From contig JAJFMK010000310.1 of assembly GCA_021772215.1 (NCBI GenBank), positions 1 through 7,001 on the forward strand: a stretch of DNA of 7,001 nucleotides, written 5' to 3'. This document shows, piece by piece, positions 4,776 through 7,001 of the stretch; positions within the stretch are counted from its first letter, which is position 1; the number at the start of each line of letters is the position of its first letter. The notes beneath the pieces were generated by a model. It searched no databases. It was given only the letters and a program-made list of their open reading frames with translations, and had not been told where the DNA came from. Origin of the DNA: Chlamydiota bacterium. Its GTDB lineage: Bacteria > Chlamydiota > Chlamydiia > Chlamydiales > JAJFMK01. Made by a program: the position numbers and the translations under genes.

Positions 4776-6080
4776 TCAAGTAGTTAGAACTTCCTGATTG
4801 AGCAGCTGCTCCTCTTTATAAAGGAGGCGCTCTTTGGGCTTAGGGAGGTCGAGGACGACTTTCGACTCATCGATTCCGGTGACAACGGCATCAACCTGTT
4901 TGAGGGAGAAGAGGAGTGGCAGAAGCTCGGAGGCCGCCTCATCATCGTGGAGGAGGACAACGAAGGGATAAGGCTCCTCTTTTGATTCATAGAGAGCGCG
5001 CCAGAGGCCCATAGAGGGTCCCTGTCCAAGGCCCACCTCAAAGAGTGTGTAGGGGCGACCCTCCAACTGAAGGGTCAGGTCCTCAAGAGTTGAGGGATCA
5101 TATATCTTACGATTGATCTGATCGCCCAAATCTCTTTTAGCCAATTCGACGAGAGTGACGCGCGCACAGCCAAAGCGTTCAATGACAATTCCTGCAGCGC
5201 GGTTAGCGAACTGAATCGAGCGCTCAAAGTCGAGGCCATTGGCTAAACAGAAGGCAAGCGTTGCCAAGACGGTATCTCCGGCGCCTGTGACATCGCGCAC
5301 CTGCCTCTTCGTAACGAGAAACTTACCCTGCTCTCCCTCTTGATTATAGAGGTTCATGCCATGCTCAGCTAACGTGATAAGCAGATAGTCTACTTCACTC
5401 TCTTTTAAGAGTGCTTTGGCATGCTCAACTAGGGAGAGCCTAGGTTCAAGCCCCGATGCGCGGTGAGTTTCGCGCAAGTTAGGCTTAATTAGAGTCGCAC
5501 CGCGATATTTACTGTAGTCGACTCCTTTAGGATCAATCAGGATAAATTTATTTTGCTTTTTCGTTAGGCTGATCAATTTCGAGAGGAGCGACTTGGTACA
5601 AAAACCCTTGCCATAATCAGAGATGACCACAATATCTGCCGTTGCTAGACTCTCTTCAAAGCGGCTATAAACCTGCTCTTCAAACTCAATGGGTAGATCC
5701 AGTGTCTCCTCGGTGTCAATACGAACAATCTGCTGCTGGTCGGCAACGATGCGCTGTTTGATGGCTGTGGGGTAGTTTGGTTGTCGAACCAGCGCGCTGT
5801 CGATCTTTTCATCGAGAAGTAGTCTCTCAACCCTATCTCCAGAAGAGTCCTCTCCTAAACGGCCAAAAACGGTGACGTGAGCGCCAAGGGAACGTAAATT
5901 GAGAGCCACATTGCCAGCCATGCCAGGAAGGAAGCGCTCCTCTTTGGTGCGAACTACGGCCACAGGAGCCTCCGGAGAGATGCGCTCTGCTTTGCCCATC
6001 GTGTAGGCGTCGAGACCAAAGTCACCGACGACCAGGACACTAACTTTCTTTAGCTTATTTATGAAGGGGTGGTCTACCAA
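4776..6080 (-). CDS. hldE: D-glycero-beta-D-manno-heptose-7-phosphate kinase with degenerate C-terminal nucleotidyltransferase-like domain
   Basis: Residues 1-315 form a PfkB/ribokinase-fold kinase that phosphorylates heptose-7-phosphate at C1 in LPS inner-core synthesis. Visible motifs are VVGDFGLDAY (17-26), RISPEAPVAVV (33-43), the sugar-binding PGMAGNVALNL (52-62), SDYGKG (154-159), IDPKG (182-186), IKPN (198-201), and the anion hole and catalytic base DVTGAGDT (263-270, base D269). Residues 340-410 align with the cytidylyltransferase domain of bifunctional HldE (VDAVV at 396-400 for VDWVV, LHDD at 377-380 for VNSD). The HxGH motif is replaced by GQGP (352-355) and the TNGxFD segment is lost. 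Normal HldE is about 475 residues; this one is 434. The start is TTG at 6080, supported by AAAGGA 6 nt upstream, and overlaps hldD by 7 nt. An HldA kinase label would be equally fair, since adenylyl transfer is doubtful. Confidence 0.92.
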   Translation of the reverse strand: MVDHPFINKLKKVSVLVVGDFGLDAYTMGKAERISPEAPVAVVRTKEERFLPGMAGNVALNLRSLGAHVTVFGRLGEDSSGDRVERLLLDEKIDSALVRQPNYPTAIKQRIVADQQQIVRIDTEETLDLPIEFEEQVYSRFEESLATADIVVISDYGKGFCTKSLLSKLISLTKKQNKFILIDPKGVDYSKYRGATLIKPNLRETHRASGLEPRLSLVEHAKALLKESEVDYLLITLAEHGMNLYNQEGEQGKFLVTKRQVRDVTGAGDTVLATLAFCLANGLDFERSIQFANRAAGIVIERFGCARVTLVELAKRDLGDQINRKIYDPSTLEDLTLQLEGRPYTLFEVGLGQGPSMGLWRALYESKEEPYPFVVLLHDDEAASELLPLLFSLKQVDAVVTGIDESKVVLDLPKPKERLLYKEEQLLNQEVLTT

Positions 6081-7001
6081 GGGGTTTCCTTTAAAAGATG
6101 ATTCTGTACATAGTCAGCCACCGTAACCCCAAGCTCCTCTGTTTTTGCCTTCTCACCGATTGCTCCACGCGTTTTTTCCATCTTAGCGCAGGTGTAATTT
6201 TGATACTTACCAATGAGATCATCCGGCATCGGAATAAAGCGGATATCCGGTTTTAGCCCCATGCTGGTAAATGTCGCTGAAGCAATTTCTTTCCAGGTCT
6301 GCTCTTTTCCCGATCCGACGTTATAGATCCCTCCCACCTCATTCTCTAAGAAGGCAGCGGTCATCTTCACCGCATCCTTGACGTAGAGGAAGTCACGAAT
6401 CTGTTCGCCATCGCGAAAACGCTCAGGCTCACTCGACTCAAAAAGCTCAACAAATCCACGTTGTTCGATCTGGTCCACAAACTTTAAGACAACCGATGAC
6501 ATTCTTCCTTTGTGCCACTCGTTGGGACCAAATACGTTGAAATACTTCAATCCCACGATCGACTTAAGATAGCCTCTTTGCTTAGCATAGAGATCAAAGA
6601 GCTGTTTGGAGAAGCCATACATGTTTAGCGGGCGCAAGGTCTCTAATTCGCTTTCGTCATCTAAAAAGCCCAAAGAGCCATTCCCATAGGTGGCCGCTGA
6701 TGAGGCGTAGATAAAGCGCAAACCATGATGGCAGGAGAAATCGGCAAGTCTTTTGGTGTATCGGTAGTTGTTCTCTAAAAGAAGATCAGCGTCTCTTTCG
6801 GTTGTGGAGGAGTTAGCGCCTAGATGAACAAAAGATGAGACCTCTTTAGGGTGGCGCTCCAGCCAAGGAAAGAGCTGCTGCACACCGATCACATCGGCCA
6901 ACTTTTTGCCGAGTAGGTTTTTCCACTTCTCATCAGTTCCAAGATCGTCGACGACGATAATCTTTTCAAAGCCTTGTTCGTTGAGATAACGAATGAGAGC
7001 G
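6074..7001 (-). CDS. hldD: ADP-L-glycero-D-manno-heptose-6-epimerase, 5' end cut by window
   Basis: HldD is an NADP-dependent extended short-chain dehydrogenase that epimerises ADP-D,D-heptose to ADP-L,D-heptose, the donor for LPS inner-core heptose. The frame is open to the right edge and shows 308 residues. By comparison with E. coli HldD (310 residues), about 13 N-terminal residues, including the GGAGFIG dinucleotide loop, lie outside. Seen in order are IIVVDDLGT (NADP ribose-binding strand), VHLGANSSTTE (the family's HEGACSSTTEW), YASSAATYG, MYGFSKQLFD with the catalytic Tyr and Lys (codons at about 6617-6619 and 6605-6607), and KYFNVFGPNEWHKGRMSS. IRDFLYVKDA, GIYNVGSGKEQTW and the C-terminal LGVTVADYVQ follow. 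A TTG near 6901 is internal, not the start. Its TAG overlaps the hldE start by 7 nt, so the pair is a coupled operon. Confidence 0.96.
   Translation of the reverse strand, partial: ALIRYLNEQGFEKIIVVDDLGTDEKWKNLLGKKLADVIGVQQLFPWLERHPKEVSSFVHLGANSSTTERDADLLLENNYRYTKRLADFSCHHGLRFIYASSAATYGNGSLGFLDDESELETLRPLNMYGFSKQLFDLYAKQRGYLKSIVGLKYFNVFGPNEWHKGRMSSVVLKFVDQIEQRGFVELFESSEPERFRDGEQIRDFLYVKDAVKMTAAFLENEVGGIYNVGSGKEQTWKEIASATFTSMGLKPDIRFIPMPDDLIGKYQNYTCAKMEKTRGAIGEKAKTEELGVTVADYVQNHLLKETPW
6087..6092 (-). promoter_or_regulatory. Ribosome-binding site deciding the TTG start of hldE
   Basis: AAAGGA on the minus strand lies 6 nt before the TTG at 6080, inside the last codons of hldD. The next in-frame ATG is at residue 28, after the conserved VVGDFGLDAY strand, so the TTG start is the only one that keeps a complete kinase fold. 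Confidence 0.75.

Noticed and set aside
4784..5041. Alternative minus-strand frame within the 3' part of hldE, considered as evidence of a frameshift explaining the missing HxGH motif
   Set aside because: Its translation is Ser/Arg-rich and shows no nucleotidyltransferase motif. The annotated hldE frame keeps VDAVV and LHDD, so a frameshift does not explain the loss.

Overview
This is a compact bacterial window of moderate GC (mid-40s percent by eye). It most likely comes from a chlamydia-like (environmental) member of the Chlamydiae. The best taxonomic evidence is the dCTP deaminase, which reads almost residue for residue like the chlamydial form from memory, for example in its GLSSYGYD, GKSTYARCG and FEPEWEGYVTIEIS segments. 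The heptose genes at the right end argue against the classical genus Chlamydia, whose LPS core has only Kdo, and suit an amoeba-associated relative. No database search was possible, so the assignment is inference.

Layout, left to right. Positions 1-2442 hold a minus-strand cluster that reads, in transcription order, NUDIX hydrolase, dcd (dCTP deaminase), a small FtsB/DivIC-like coiled-coil membrane protein, and a CNNM/CBS (HlyC/CorC-type) membrane protein cut by the left edge. The last three genes are spaced by 4 nt or overlap by 4 nt, so they look translationally coupled. A divergent control region follows at 2443-2510. It has a strong plus-strand promoter for tRNA-Leu(UAG) and an extended -10 promoter firing left into the NUDIX gene, apparently as a leaderless mRNA. 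A plus-strand exported protein with an esterase-type alpha/beta-hydrolase fold (2673-3368) has its own good promoter, but its expected catalytic Ser and His appear to be replaced.

Positions 3369-3850 carry no convincing gene. They contain a strong bidirectional terminator, several short hairpins and a promoter-like element that together could define a small RNA. The right half is all minus strand: hldD (ADP-heptose epimerase, cut by the right edge), then hldE overlapping it by 7 nt with a TTG start, then a multi-pass DUF975-like membrane protein and a coupled 59-residue single-pass membrane protein that run toward the terminator.

Together hldD and hldE form a module for nucleotide-activated heptose used in the LPS inner core. 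The kinase half of HldE looks intact. The C-terminal half looks like an eroded cytidylyltransferase-fold domain without the HxGH nucleotide-binding motif, so the adenylyl-transfer step would need another enzyme. No mobile element, CRISPR array or defence system was seen.
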